This document shows, in pieces, positions 32,229 through 42,990 of a DNA stretch of 64,000 nucleotides (its first letter is position 1; each line of letters begins with the position of its first letter). This stretch comes from Diplonema japonicum (taxonomy: Eukaryota; Euglenozoa; Diplonemea; Diplonemida; Diplonemidae). The position numbers and the translations under genes are program-made. The stretch covers positions 62,001-126,000 of the forward strand of contig OZ025680.1 in NCBI GenBank assembly GCA_964019335.1, given 5' to 3'. Under the pieces are notes generated by a model. That model was given only the letters and a program-made list of their open reading frames with translations, ran no database searches and had not been told where the DNA came from.

Positions 32229-33284
32229 TCAGCCAATCCTTTCGCCACCCCAGTAGTTGGCCCCGGGCTTCACACACTGTGCGTACCACCTGCTCTGCTT
32301 GTAGCACCCCGCACCGGTAACACAGCAGCTCGGCGCCTGTAAACAGTTGCCCCACAGGGGAACTACAACGGAGCAGCTGCCAGGGGAAGGTGGCGGTGTG
32401 GCAGGAGGAGTCGGTGTGGAAGGTTGCGGTGTGGGGACAGGGGTCGGTGGCGAAGGGGTGGGAACGGGTGTTGGGGGCGAGGGTGTGGGAACAGGTGTAG
32501 GAAGGGGTGTCGGAGGGGGCGTAGGAGGGTGGGGGGTCAGGTTTGCAGGTCTGCAATGCGCGAACCACTTGTTCACCTGGTGGCACTTGGCCCCAGGCGC
32601 ACAGCAGTGCTGTTCGTTGAGGCATGTCGCCCACAGTGGGATCACACGCGAGCACGAGGCGGGAGGGACAGGGACAGGCGGTACCGGAACAGGAGGGACG
32701 GGGTTGCCACCACCACCACCACCGCGGAAGTCCAAGTCAATAGCGTTGTAGAAGGTGTTGGCCGTGTCACCGACGTCCCAGACGGCGAGGACGACGTGGT
32801 AGCCCGCCTTGGAGGGGAGGGTGCAGGAGTGCGTCGTCAAAGTCTGCGGCTGCATCATGTTCCCCATCACGGAGCAGAAGGGGGTCCCCTCGAAGCTGCT
32901 CCTCGCAAGCGGCGCATTCTCGTCCCACCCGTCCTTCGTGATGTAGTACCTCCAGTCCAGGGTCGCGTGGTTCGCCTCGAACCACCAAGTGAAGTCTGTT
33001 TGCCCGGCAGACGCTGCTGTCCTCGCCCACCTCGTCGACGTCTGCTCGTTCAGCGGTGTCCATCTGTTGCTCCCCGCTGCAGCCAGCGTCCCGTCTGGGG
33101 GGCCGCTCACAGGGTACCTGTCCGGGCCCTCCACGCTCTGAGGCTCATACTGCACCGCACCGCAGTTCTGGTTCTCCCCCCCGGTCCTGCACATGTAGTT
33201 CCTCGAAGGAGGGACCTTCACGTACCCGTGGCCCTCTACACCCGCTGCTGCAAGCAGCACGGGGAGTGCTAGGCGGTGCAACAT
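32229..33284 (-). CDS. Secreted AA10 lytic polysaccharide monooxygenase with two CBM1-like modules
   Basis: Oxidatively cleaves crystalline chitin or cellulose using copper. 351 aa, one exon. The signal peptide ends at VEG (residue 18), leaving His19 as the mature N-terminus: HGYVKVPPSRNYMC. His19 and His106 (EANHATLDWRYYITK) form the histidine brace, and Phe178 in DTANTFYNAI is the axial residue. CGAVQYEPQSVEG and the rest align with bacterial chitin-binding CBP21. After residue 187 come a Gly6 linker, a Pro/Val linker, a Cys-rich module (about 211-248, WATCLNEQHCCAPGAKC then WFAHC), a long Pro/Thr linker and a second module (about 305-340, WGNCLQAPSCCVTGAGC then WYAQC). Both modules match the fungal-type CBM1 pattern. 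A bacterial-type enzyme with fungal-type modules in a protist suggests gene transfer plus domain capture. Confidence 0.92.
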   Translation of the reverse strand: MLHRLALPVLLAAAGVEGHGYVKVPPSRNYMCRTGGENQNCGAVQYEPQSVEGPDRYPVSGPPDGTLAAAGSNRWTPLNEQTSTRWARTAASAGQTDFTWWFEANHATLDWRYYITKDGWDENAPLARSSFEGTPFCSVMGNMMQPQTLTTHSCTLPSKAGYHVVLAVWDVGDTANTFYNAIDLDFRGGGGGGNPVPPVPVPPVPVPPASCSRVIPLWATCLNEQHCCAPGAKCHQVNKWFAHCRPANLTPHPPTPPPTPLPTPVPTPSPPTPVPTPSPPTPVPTPQPSTPTPPATPPPSPGSCSVVVPLWGNCLQAPSCCVTGAGCYKQSRWYAQCVKPGANYWGGERIG

Positions 33285-35275
33285 GTTGGTGAGTGGTAAG
33301 TCAGAAGGACTGTGGGTTTAATTAATTAATTTTGCCTCGGCTCAGTTCCAAGTTGGACTACTTTTTCCTCCCAATTTGCCCACTTTTGGCTAGGCCTTGT
33401 TCCCAGTTTCTGTGGGTAACTCTTCTGTGGGTAAGGGTAACTTAGTCAGCTTACCCAAGCACCCCAAAAGACTTCAAAATACCGAAGCAGCAGAAAAAAA
33501 GGAGCCAGCGGCCGCGCTAGGTATGAGAAGGCCTGATTAGAGATGGTGACAGTGGCAATGCCAGCGACAGCGGCAGCTCTTAATCAACAAAAGGAGGAAA
33601 AACAACTTGTATTGTAACCTTTGTAACCCCTCTCTTGTTGTACCCCTTGTCGCCCTGTTGTGCCCCTCGTGGTGAAGTAATTTCAGAGTGTCGTGAAATA
33701 AAACCACTTACCTACCGTTTACCGACGGTAACGGTAAAGTCATTACTTGTTGGCAGTAAATAGCTATTACTAAAAAATAAAAATAAAAAAATAAAAGCAA
33801 AGAGTGAACGACAAGCAGGATTGAAAAGAACACGTGCGGGGGAGGAAGAAAAAAGAAAAAGGAAAAGAACAATAAACAAAAAATGCAACTCAACTGATGT
33901 ACTTCACATTCACACCAACCTTCTCTCAGTTATTCATAAAGGGTGAGTTAAAAAAAAGGGGGGGGCGGTGACTTGCTGAACAGCCCGGACAAGTACCCAG
34001 TAGAACAGAGGAAGGGACATGGTGGGTGGAGAGTACAATGAATGTCAAGTTGTTGGAGAGGTTGCTTTTGCCCCCTTTTGCTTCTTTCCCGTTGCACGTG
34101 CAAACCGACTCCTTTTGAATCTTTCTTTTCCCCCCCCCAAGGAATTCGGTCAGTGATACATATTTCTGGTCGTTTTTATTTTATACCGCTCGTTTCTTCA
34201 CCTTTGTCGTTTTGCCAAGGGTTCCGGTCCACACCACCAAGTTGCATAAAGGAGACACCTACCTGTGACAGACTGCCACACGAAGTGCGTGGTGCGAAGA
34301 GATCAGGGCAGTGGTGCCGGAAAAGCGAGGCAGAACTCAAAGAGATGCAAAGAACGCAGCAGGGGAAGAGAGATTGCGAATTAAAAATGGGGAATGGGTT
34401 CCCCTTCATTTGAAGCTAGAAAACAAAATGAGAGAAAGTAGTGAAAAAAGCAAAATAAGCCGTGCAGGTTCTTATTCTTTTCTTCCTGCCCGTGAACAAG
34501 GCACAGGCATAAACATAAAATGAACATGACCACACCAGCTTGGTGAAGAAGGGGGAGAGGGGAGAGGAGGATAAAGATCTATTTTCCAAATTTAAAAAAA
34601 AAAGGGAGGGGGTTTATTTCACTCTTTTTGAAAATTACGTTACTCGTGATTCTCGTGGTGAGGTGATTTTCAGAGAGTCGTGAGTGGATTGCCACACCCC
34701 GCTCCCTCAAAAAAAAAAAAACTATTCTTTTAAGGTATGCGTTTTTGCGCTCACCGGCCGCGCTGTCCTTCCTAAAAAAAAAAAAAAAAGACATCAATTG
34801 TGCCACGGGTAAAAGACCAACCTACCTTACCTGTGGTAGAACCGATACGGGGCAGCTACTTTGTCAGGTGTCACAAATATGCAACAGAACACCTCACAAA
34901 AGCAACTGTCTCACGAGGAAAAAAAATGGGAAAATAAAAAGACAACCACAGCAGTGCTCTGGTAAAACAGAGAACGAAAGAAACAAAGAGAAGAAAAGGG
35001 GCCAAAGAAGCCATCAAATTCATAAGTCGAGACATCTAAGCGAAAACTCCAGAGAAGATCTCGCAGCAGTGTGTCTGGCATTACAAAAGGAAAAAGTGAC
35101 ATTTAAAAAAGAAAAAATGACAAAAAGAAAGAAAGTAAGAAGAAGAATGTCTTTTGTTGCCTCGACCTTTGAGCAACAAAAACTATAGAAACAAGAAATG
35201 AGGACAACAAAATAGAACGAAGGTAACAAAACTATACGAATTAAATATAATCCTTCACCTCTTCTCTGTCCCCGC
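33285..35275. other. Intergenic region
   Basis: Holds a fragment of the TTATTTAAC repeat family (about 33680-33772) and, from about 34209, sequence shared with 42450-42800 and 44930-45460, which is the downstream flank of the duplicated protease unit. No gene recognised. Confidence 0.55.
33680..33772 (+). repeat. Fragment of the TTATTTAAC foldback repeat
   Basis: Shares CATTACTTGTTGGCAGTAAA and TAGCTATTA with the end of copy A near 7010-7040, plus a preceding TGAAATAAAACCACTTAC block. The middle of the repeat is missing. Confidence 0.5.
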
Positions 35276-38200
35276 CTAAACAACGGTTGTGTGGTCCCCT
35301 TTGGTGGGTTCGTTCTCCGTGAAAGCGGCCTTTGGCTTGCGCAGGAAGAAGTAGTAGACGAGGAAAGCAACGACAGCGACAACAACAAGAGAGCCGAACA
35401 CGATGCCGACGATGGCGCCCGTCGAGAGCGAGTCGCCCCCGTCGCCCCCCTGCTGGTCCTCCTCCTTCGGAGTAGGAAGCGGTGCCCTCTCGTTGGTCAC
35501 GGTCACGTCCTGCAGCTCCCCGCCCAGCCGGCCCTCGATCATTGCCTTGTTCGCCTGCAGCCTGTCTCGCACCGCCCCATTGTCCATCTCAGAGGGGACC
35601 CTCAGGTCTGCCGTCACCGTGATGCTCTCCGCCGATCCTTGCTGTGTTGTTATTGCTGCACGCCCTGTCGAAGAGGCTCCCTCTCCACACCTCACGCAGT
35701 ACCCGCTTGTCGCCCTTTCCAGACACACGTTGAAGCAGCTCGCCCTCCCCCCCAGCAACAGCTCCAGTGCGGGCATGAGGTCCCTGCTCCCCGCCACAGC
35801 CTTCCCCATGTCGCTCGAGGCGATGCGGAAGACTGCCCGCACTCCCCTCAACCCGGTCTCGGGGGAGAGAGTCACCGGCTCTTGCGTGGGAGGGACAGGT
35901 TCAGGTTCCAACGTGGGTGCGGCGGTGACCGGGGGGTCTCTGCAGAAGTGCCTTGCCGTGAAGCCCGCTCCCTCCATTCCGAGGTCGGAGGTGAAGTGCA
36001 GGTACAGGTCCCCGGTGCTGGCAAGAACAGTCGTCTCGTTCCCCGTCACCTCCCCCAGCCACGCCCCCTCCCGCCCATAGATCCCCACCTTGTCGAAACC
36101 GGGCTCCAACGAGGCCTCCAGCGTCACACTCGACTCGTGTCCAGCAGGGCACCCCAGCCTCCAGCAGCGGTTCTTCAGAGGAAGGTAATCCTCCCTCTCC
36201 ACCTCATCCCCAGAATCAGCAGCAGCAGCAGGGTACTGTACAGTGCGGGAGTAGCTCTCAAAAGAGTGGTCGCAGTTCCTGTCGTTCTTCCCCCACGCGA
36301 TCGGGTTGCTCGGAACACTCAGCTCGACGCTCCTCTCCGGTGCCTCCTCCCCACACAGCCAGCGCAGCTCGAACTTGCTGTCCACCGTCTCGTCAAAGGT
36401 CGCCTTCACCACAATGTCGCCCGTGTAGCCAGCGTGCACCGTCCCAGTCCCCGTGAATCTGTCCAGCGGGGTCCTCCCGTCAGCCTTGTACACCTCCACG
36501 TAGTCGTACCCAGCCTCAAGCTCCAGGTTCATCGTCAGCACCTTCACAGGCTTCTCGCAGGTCAGCCGGATACACCTCTCCCCCTGCAAGGTCCACCTGA
36601 AGGACCCGGCCTCACTGTTGTAGGTGCTGTACGAAGAGCAGTGCTCCTTCACCGGGATCAGGGACGAGTAGTCGCACGTCCAGGAGAACGACGCGGCCGA
36701 CCCCAGGGGGAGCGCGGCCTCCAGCGACACCGCCGCCTGTTGCGTCATCCTCACCGTGGGGTTCGCCGGACCGAGAGGCAACCCATCGCCGTCGCTGCTG
36801 CTGCTCCTCTTGACAGAGAGGGCCGACCCAGAAACGTGTGTAAGGGTCAAAGGCACGCTGTAGTCGCAGGTGAGGTCCCAGCAGTGCACAGGGCTGTCCT
36901 TCTCCACCACCACAAGCCCAGGTATATCATCCCGAGGAGCGCATTTAAAGTTCCAGCTCACCTGTGCCCAGCCGCCCCCACCCTTCGTCATCAACACTGC
37001 GTTCCTCATCACCTCCATGATCTGGTACTGGTAGCCGTTCCCTCCCACGATCCTGTAATTCTCCACCTCGTCCCCTGTGTCCACCTCGAAGCGCCCGTCG
37101 CCTTCTCTCAGGTCATAAGTCACATTGATGTACAGTCGCTCCGGCGGACTCAGCGTGATGTACCAGCAGGTTGTCGTCTCGTCCGTCTCGTTCGTGCTGA
37201 AGCTTCCGGACCACCCGGAGAGGCGTTGGCAGTCCCCCGAAGGTGGCGACAGGGTTCTCGGAGCATCTGTCTCCGGAACCCCGCACGTCCAGTCCAAAGA
37301 GAAGGCCTCCCCGAGCCCGTAGGTCCCGATGTTCCGGATGTTTGAGGTCACCACCACGTCCCCCGTCAGGCTCACCACAGTGTCGCGGACAAGGTTCGCC
37401 GCGTAGCTGCTGTCTACCACTTGCACGTAGTCCCCCTGAGTCCCCAGAGTGAGGTTCAGCGTCACCGTCTGGTCGCATCGGATCGTCCAGCACTCATTCC
37501 CAGTCTCCTCCACGTCTTGGCGGGGATAGGTGAGCACACCAGCCGTCAGGTCCTGGCACTTGCACGACCAGTTGAGCGTCATCGCCTTCCGCGTCCTCCC
37601 CAACACCACAGAGTTCACGTTCGTCACGACAACCCTGGTTCCGCACTCAGCCGTCGCAAGAAGGTTCTCCTCTGTGTCGAGGAGCGGGGTGGAGTAGTCG
37701 CAGGTCATTATGAAACCCCTGAACAAAATCTTCTGCGAGGGGATGGGACACCGAAAGTGCCAGCAGTCCACGACCTTTGCATCCGCGCTCCCGATCCGGG
37801 ATGTCTTTGTCGCCCCATCGTCGTCGTTGTTGTAGTCGACCGTGGTGCACGACCCCCACCGCCCGCAGCCCCAGTTCAGCACCGCGCTCCCGTGGACCAC
37901 CACCTGCGTCCGGTTTGCGAGGTTCCTGCTTATGAAGGTGTCATGCACCCGGTCAACCGTCCCCGTCTCCAGGTCCAGCAAGGTCACAAAGCCCACGAGG
38001 TACGCCGCGGAGAAGAGGAACTCCCCGTCGCACCCCACTCGGAAGCAGTCGCCGTGCACCACCGAGGTTGGCGTCCCTGCCGGGAGCTCCGGACACGGGT
38101 CTGCAGGAAGGCAGTTGAACTCCAATTCGAAGGTGCTGAAGGGGCGTGTCTCGTAGACCACCTCAACCTCCAGGTTCCCGTTCGTGCTGACCCTGTCGGA

Positions 38201-40381
38201 GGATCCTTCCCCGAACCCCACCCTCTGCAGCAGCATCTGAGCCTCGTCCCTGATCTCGATGCTCTCGTTGTAGGCGATGTGCCACTTCGCGTTCACGACC
38301 TCAGACCTCCCCCCGCCCCCGCACTCCAGCAGGTACTTCACAGTCGACTTCGCCGTCGCCTTCCTCGTCACCAGCGATGTGGAGCTGACTGTCACCATGC
38401 GCCCCTCCTCGAACCCAGGGGGGGTGAAGGGAGCAGGTTCCGGGAGGGGGCTGTTTGTGCATGTCCAGCTGAAGCGGAACCCGCTCCCCTTCGGGTGGAA
38501 CCCGGACCTGAAGCGGACCCTCAAGGATCTCTCGAAGGAGCGTGGAGGGGGAGCTGTCTGCCCACTCAGGTGCGTTGCAACCACCCACTCGCCGTCGTCC
38601 TTCTCCTCCTCCAGAGTCAGCAGGTCGCCGCCGCTGTTGTCCTCGCTCGTCACGTCCAGGTACTGCCACCTCACCTCCATGTGCCGCGTGCTGCAGCTCA
38701 GTGTCCAGCACTCGTCTGCGAATGCGGGGTAGCGCCCGTTGTCCCCTGGGTAGCTCAGCACACCACCACCACCTTCTTCTTCGGATGAGGGAACCACTGC
38801 CGTGCACCTTGGACTCATCGGTGTCTTGCACTCCCAAGAGAACTCGAACTGGGCACCAACACTCTTCGTTCGGGAAGAGACCATCATCGCAGCACCAGCA
38901 CCAGCACCAGCACCACTGCCGGAGACAACCAAAGGGTGCCCAGGGGAGGTGTCCCCCTCCCACACCGCCCCATCCAGCCGGTAGAAGTTGTCCAAATGTT
39001 GCAGCCTTGCGAGGTTCATACCGTCGCTCGGCTCGACAGAACCCATCGTGACGTGGAGCTCCTCCCCGACCGTTGGGCAGAGCATCACCCAGCACTTCGA
39101 CTCGAATCGAGTGGTCTTGTAGGACACGGTACCTGTTGTCGAAGTGCTAGGGACGACGCTGCCCCCACAGATGCCCGTCCCCAGGAACTGAGCCCCGTCT
39201 CCCGGGGTCGTCGACTGGTTCTCGTCGCACCGCATGAACAGCGCCTTGTTCGGGGTTGCCTTCACCAGCACTCCCTCCAGAGCCGACTCCAGCAGCCACA
39301 CCTTCACGTCCAACGGGGATGCTGCAGGGTTCCCGCTCAAGAAGGCGGCCGCTGCCCCCGCCGCGTAGCCGGCCGCCGCAGAGGACCCAGACTTCGTCAC
39401 CCCGCCGTCCAGATCGTCTGCAGAGGCCCCCAGAACCCCCTCACCAGGCGCGAAGAGGTCAGCGTACAGCACAGAGCTGGTGGTCTCCCCCTCCTTGTTG
39501 TGGGCCCCGACAGAGATCACCTCGTCCACCCTTTTGGAGAGAGAGCTCCCCCTGGTGTTCCCGGCTGAGGTCACCACCGCTATCCCGAGCTCAATGAGGG
39601 CGCGAACCGCCATGTGCACCGTCTCAGAATCGCTGGGGTCAAAGGCCATCACCACGAGGGAGGGGGGCTGTCCCATCTTCTTGCTGGTGACAGCGACTTG
39701 AGTCAACACCTCCACCATCCCGCTGCCCAACACGGTCCCAGAGGAGGAAACCACCTTCATCGACATCACAGTGGCCCGCCTCGCCACGCCGTAGGTGCTT
39801 CCCGCGACAAGGCTCGCGACGTAGGTCCCGTGGCCGTGGTCGTCGCTCAGAAGCTCATCGCCCACCACCCCTTGGTAGCCCAACCAGTTGTAGCAGCGCC
39901 CCTTCAGCTCCCTGTGCCCGCACTCCACTCCGGTGTCGAGGACGAACACGTAGGCCCCTTCTCCCCAGTCAGAGTTGTGCTTGAAGGATTGTTGGCTTCC
40001 GGTGGTGTTGGTGCTGTCGCCGCCGCTTGCCTCCCAGTCCTGCCTGTGTGTGAGCCTGCTGAGACCCCAGAGCCCTTCCGCCCCAGCAGCCTCCTCGACA
40101 CAGCCCCCAGGCATCGCGTGCAGCACGTCTTCGTGGACAACATCACGCTCCACAGCCACCCTCCCCTCGAGGAACTGCTCCAGCTGCTCCACCTCCCTCT
40201 CGCTCGCCCCTTTGCAATGCACCGCACTGAAGCCCCCGAACTTGAAGGCCGCACTGCTGGTCCCGCACACACGGCGCACCTCCCGCACGTCCGCCTCCGT
40301 GCTGTTCCTGTGCATGGTAACGAGGTATCCCGCGTCGCTCAGCACCCCTGCGCACAGCAAGGGGAGAAGCAAGGCTCCCAT
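35276..40381 (-). CDS. Giant membrane-anchored subtilase with about ten CUB-like modules, copy 1
   Basis: 1701 aa, one exon, TAG stop. Signal peptide 1-18; I9 propeptide about 19-85 ([17 protein letters not shown]); mature start near the WGLSRL motif. The proteinase K-like S8 domain (about 108-380) has Asp149 in LDTGVECGH, His184 in [10 protein letters not shown], oxyanion Asn275 in TSAGNTRG and Ser334 in [12 protein letters not shown], so it looks active. Then come about ten repeats with a CW-x-x-x-C start (CWTLSC, CWTIRC, CWDLTC, CWRLGC) and a FxxxWxC end (FRFSWTC, FSLDWTC), the outline of CUB-like folds. Near 1480-1600 is a possible SEA-like domain with four cysteines, followed by one transmembrane helix (about 1657-1680) and a 21-residue cytosolic tail. 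A surface endoprotease is likely; the substrate is unknown. Confidence 0.9.
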   Translation of the reverse strand: MGALLLPLLCAGVLSDAGYLVTMHRNSTEADVREVRRVCGTSSAAFKFGGFSAVHCKGASEREVEQLEQFLEGRVAVERDVVHEDVLHAMPGGCVEEAAGAEGLWGLSRLTHRQDWEASGGDSTNTTGSQQSFKHNSDWGEGAYVFVLDTGVECGHRELKGRCYNWLGYQGVVGDELLSDDHGHGTYVASLVAGSTYGVARRATVMSMKVVSSSGTVLGSGMVEVLTQVAVTSKKMGQPPSLVVMAFDPSDSETVHMAVRALIELGIAVVTSAGNTRGSSLSKRVDEVISVGAHNKEGETTSSVLYADLFAPGEGVLGASADDLDGGVTKSGSSAAAGYAAGAAAAFLSGNPAASPLDVKVWLLESALEGVLVKATPNKALFMRCDENQSTTPGDGAQFLGTGICGGSVVPSTSTTGTVSYKTTRFESKCWVMLCPTVGEELHVTMGSVEPSDGMNLARLQHLDNFYRLDGAVWEGDTSPGHPLVVSGSGAGAGAGAAMMVSSRTKSVGAQFEFSWECKTPMSPRCTAVVPSSEEEGGGGVLSYPGDNGRYPAFADECWTLSCSTRHMEVRWQYLDVTSEDNSGGDLLTLEEEKDDGEWVVATHLSGQTAPPPRSFERSLRVRFRSGFHPKGSGFRFSWTCTNSPLPEPAPFTPPGFEEGRMVTVSSTSLVTRKATAKSTVKYLLECGGGGRSEVVNAKWHIAYNESIEIRDEAQMLLQRVGFGEGSSDRVSTNGNLEVEVVYETRPFSTFELEFNCLPADPCPELPAGTPTSVVHGDCFRVGCDGEFLFSAAYLVGFVTLLDLETGTVDRVHDTFISRNLANRTQVVVHGSAVLNWGCGRWGSCTTVDYNNDDDGATKTSRIGSADAKVVDCWHFRCPIPSQKILFRGFIMTCDYSTPLLDTEENLLATAECGTRVVVTNVNSVVLGRTRKAMTLNWSCKCQDLTAGVLTYPRQDVEETGNECWTIRCDQTVTLNLTLGTQGDYVQVVDSSYAANLVRDTVVSLTGDVVVTSNIRNIGTYGLGEAFSLDWTCGVPETDAPRTLSPPSGDCQRLSGWSGSFSTNETDETTTCWYITLSPPERLYINVTYDLREGDGRFEVDTGDEVENYRIVGGNGYQYQIMEVMRNAVLMTKGGGGWAQVSWNFKCAPRDDIPGLVVVEKDSPVHCWDLTCDYSVPLTLTHVSGSALSVKRSSSSDGDGLPLGPANPTVRMTQQAAVSLEAALPLGSAASFSWTCDYSSLIPVKEHCSSYSTYNSEAGSFRWTLQGERCIRLTCEKPVKVLTMNLELEAGYDYVEVYKADGRTPLDRFTGTGTVHAGYTGDIVVKATFDETVDSKFELRWLCGEEAPERSVELSVPSNPIAWGKNDRNCDHSFESYSRTVQYPAAAADSGDEVEREDYLPLKNRCWRLGCPAGHESSVTLEASLEPGFDKVGIYGREGAWLGEVTGNETTVLASTGDLYLHFTSDLGMEGAGFTARHFCRDPPVTAAPTLEPEPVPPTQEPVTLSPETGLRGVRAVFRIASSDMGKAVAGSRDLMPALELLLGGRASCFNVCLERATSGYCVRCGEGASSTGRAAITTQQGSAESITVTADLRVPSEMDNGAVRDRLQANKAMIEGRLGGELQDVTVTNERAPLPTPKEEDQQGGDGGDSLSTGAIVGIVFGSLVVVAVVAFLVYYFFLRKPKAAFTENEPTKGDHTTVV

Positions 40382-40655
40382 TGTTCTTGTTTTTTTTCTT
40401 TTTTTTTTTTTTCGAGTAAACTGTTGAAAAAGTAAAGCAATGTGAAGTGAGTGCCAAGGAGAGAATAGCAGAAAGAAGAGAGAAAGAGAGGGAGAAGCAA
40501 CGATCGCTTGTTCTTAGAAAACAAAATTTGATAAATTTCGGTGTGCGGGTGGGTGCTCACCGTTCTACGTACAAAAAAAAAAAGGGTAGATATCTTCTCG
40601 AAATTATCGACGAAGAAATCTTAAAACAGAAAACGGGTGTTTGAAGTAGTCCCCC

Positions 40656-40686
<31 letters not shown>

Positions 40687-40938
40687 ACCCCTCCTTCATG
40701 GATCAGTACCCTCGAAAGAGCCACATGAAGGGGTGTTCTTCTGGGGAGAAGGGACAACTCTGGGCAGAAAACAAACAGAATCGAGAGAGGGAAAAAGCAT
40801 AAGAAACACAATTTCTTTCAATCAGCAGTAGTAAGAAGAAAAAACAATTGTGTTCTTTTCTTCTTCTTCTTATTTTTTTTTTCTTTCCACTGTGTTCAAC
40901 AAAAGAGAATTCACTGCGATGGGCGAGTGTTAGCAACG

Positions 40939-41148
40939 GTTAGTGGGAATAAAAGCACTTCCCCAGGCAGTCCCTCCCGTTGCACCCGTCATCCACAGTG
41001 TCCACTCACATCTCCTCTCCCCTGCACTTCAGCCCAGCGATCCCCCCGCACTCCCCGTACTTCAACCCGTTGTTGGCGCCGTGTCCTGCGCTGCTCCCAC
41101 CAGAAGTACCGCCGCTCCCACCGCTAGCAGCATCTGCAAGTTTACCAT
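40939..41148 (-). pseudogene. Remnant of the cysteine-rich secreted protein gene
   Basis: Begins with a signal-peptide-like MVNLQMLLAVGAAVLLVGA at 41148, then a stop in that frame. In another frame it continues YGECGGIAGLKCRGEEM, TGA (41006-41008), VDTVDDGCNGRDCLGKC. This matches the middle of the gene at 51755-52363, minus four residues (NAGC) and most of both ends. The TGA occupies the position of a conserved cysteine, as in the other copy. Confidence 0.75.
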
Positions 41149-41339
41149 CTTGTCAACCTTACAGAAGGGACGGTTGGGGTGCCTTCTTTGTTTCTCTTTT
41201 TTTTTTTTTTTTTGTGTGTGTGTGTATTAACCTGTTAGTGGTAAACCAGAAGGGAAGATGGGAAAACAGAAAAACAAACAAAATAGAAAAAGAGGGGCGA
41301 TAGCAAGTAAGTTAGAAAGCGAATGTTTATAAATTAAAC

Positions 41340-41592
41340 AGCTTGTCCGTTATCCATATTATGAAGAACGGCTTGCTTTGCTTGTGCGTCAAGCTGCCCT
41401 TACTCTTTTATTTTTTCTCTTTTTTTTTCTTTCTTCTTTTCTTTTCTTGCAAAAATAGCAATCCTCTTCAAAGACTGTTTAGGTGAAAACGGCTTGCTTT
41501 GTTTGTGTAAAGCTGCCTCACCACTTCTTTTCAAAGTTTGTTTAATGAAACAGCAAGAAGTTTCCTGTTTTTTCTCTTCACTTTCTTCTTCT

Positions 41593-41625
<33 letters not shown>

Positions 41626-41800
41626 AAAAACAATAATTCTTCTCAAAGACTGTTTAGGTGAAAACGGGCTTGCTTTATCCGTGTAAAGCTGCCTCACCTT
41701 TTTTTTTTTTTTTTTTTTTTTTTTATAACAATTCTTTTCAAAGTTTGTTTAGGCGAAACAGCAAGAAATTTCTGTTTTTCTTCTTCTTTTTTTTTTTTTA
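41340..41800. repeat. Diverged tandem repeat, ~190-bp unit
   Basis: Two to three units built on CTTCAAAGACTGTTTAGG, TGAAAACGGCTTGCTTTG, GTGTAAAGCTGCCTCACC, TTTTCAAAGTTTGTTTA and AACAGCAAGAA, separated by T runs (near 41480, 41640 and 41720). No coding potential. Confidence 0.6.
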
Positions 41801-42399
41801 AAAAACTATTTAACTCGAGCAGGGTTTTCAAGGGTGGGAGTGAAAACAAGATTTTACTTTGTGCCAACTTTCCAAACTTTGTTTTTCGCTCCCAGTTTGC
41901 CTTGACACCAGGTGCAGGAGTGAAAAAAAAAAAAAATGCAACATTAATTCACTCCTGCACCCAATTTCACCTAGACTTTTGTGACTTTCGTACAACTAGT
42001 CCTCTTTTATATTTATATATTGGAAACCATAACCATGAGGACAAGGCGAAGGGTACAAGGCAGAGGCGTAGAATGTCATGAAGGCAAGCTTGCCAGCGAA
42101 AAAGCGCCAGTACTATATTTCCAAGATAAAAAAAAAAGGCCACTCTTCTTCAGAGGTGTCTGTAACCTCCCACCCTTTCAAACCAGGTTCTTGTTAAATA
42201 AAACAACGGTAATAAGTGAAAATAGGAACATTATTCCACTTGTGGTGTCAGGGGTCAACTCGTAGGTTCTTTCTGTACTTCACTCGCTGCGCCCGTGAAA
42301 GTAAACTAAGCTGCCTACTCGTTAAACCCCCTGCCACCGCGTGAAAAAAATGTTCTCTTACTCTCACACTATATATATATATATATTTTTAAATAGCTA

Positions 42400-42431
<32 letters not shown>

Positions 42432-42990
42432 AGTCCTGACTCGTTTCATCGCCTTAGTTGTTCTGTCTGGGGTTCCGGTCCACACCAACAAGAACCACCT
42501 ACCTGTGACAGACTGCCACACGAAGTGCATGGTGTGAAGAGATCAGGCAGAACTCGAAGAGATGAAAGCAGGGGAAGAGGGCGAATTAAAAAAAGGGGAA
42601 TGAGTTCCCTTCATATGAAGCTAGAAAGAGAAAAAAAAAAGAAGGGGAAAAAAAAATGAGAAAAAAGTAGTGAAAACAAAATTCTTTTGCACGTGAACAA
42701 TGTAAAACGTACTTTCATGTGAAGAAGGGGGGAAATAAAATAAAAAAAACATGGGGTTTTTTTTTTTATATCCACCCGAGTGAAAATTCTCGTGGTGATC
42801 CCAGTGTTGTGGAAGTATATTCCCCACACCTCTCCGAACAACTTAGTGGTTCTCATCAGCTTGTCGTGCGAACAAAAAAAAAAAAAAAAAAAAAAAAAAG
42901 AAAAAGAAAAAGAAAAAAAAAGAGCCATTGAATTGAATTTTATTTTTGAATGGGTGGTTGCTCTTTTTCTTCTTTTTATATATATTATTA

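Larger units (their letters stand above)
34209..41150. repeat. Tandem duplication, unit A
   Basis: Contains protease copy 1, its flanks and a remnant of the cysteine-rich gene. It matches unit B (about 42450-52140) in the same order and orientation. The coding middle is nearly identical, and the flanks (for example GGTTCCGGTCCACACCA at 34222 and 42471) are more diverged. Boundaries are approximate. Confidence 0.8.

Noticed and set aside
35291-37345. 684-codon plus-strand frame opposite protease copy 1 (and similar ones opposite copy 2)
   Set aside because: Antisense shadow of a GC-rich gene; composition is Arg/His/Pro-rich with no domain, while the minus strand encodes a clear protease.
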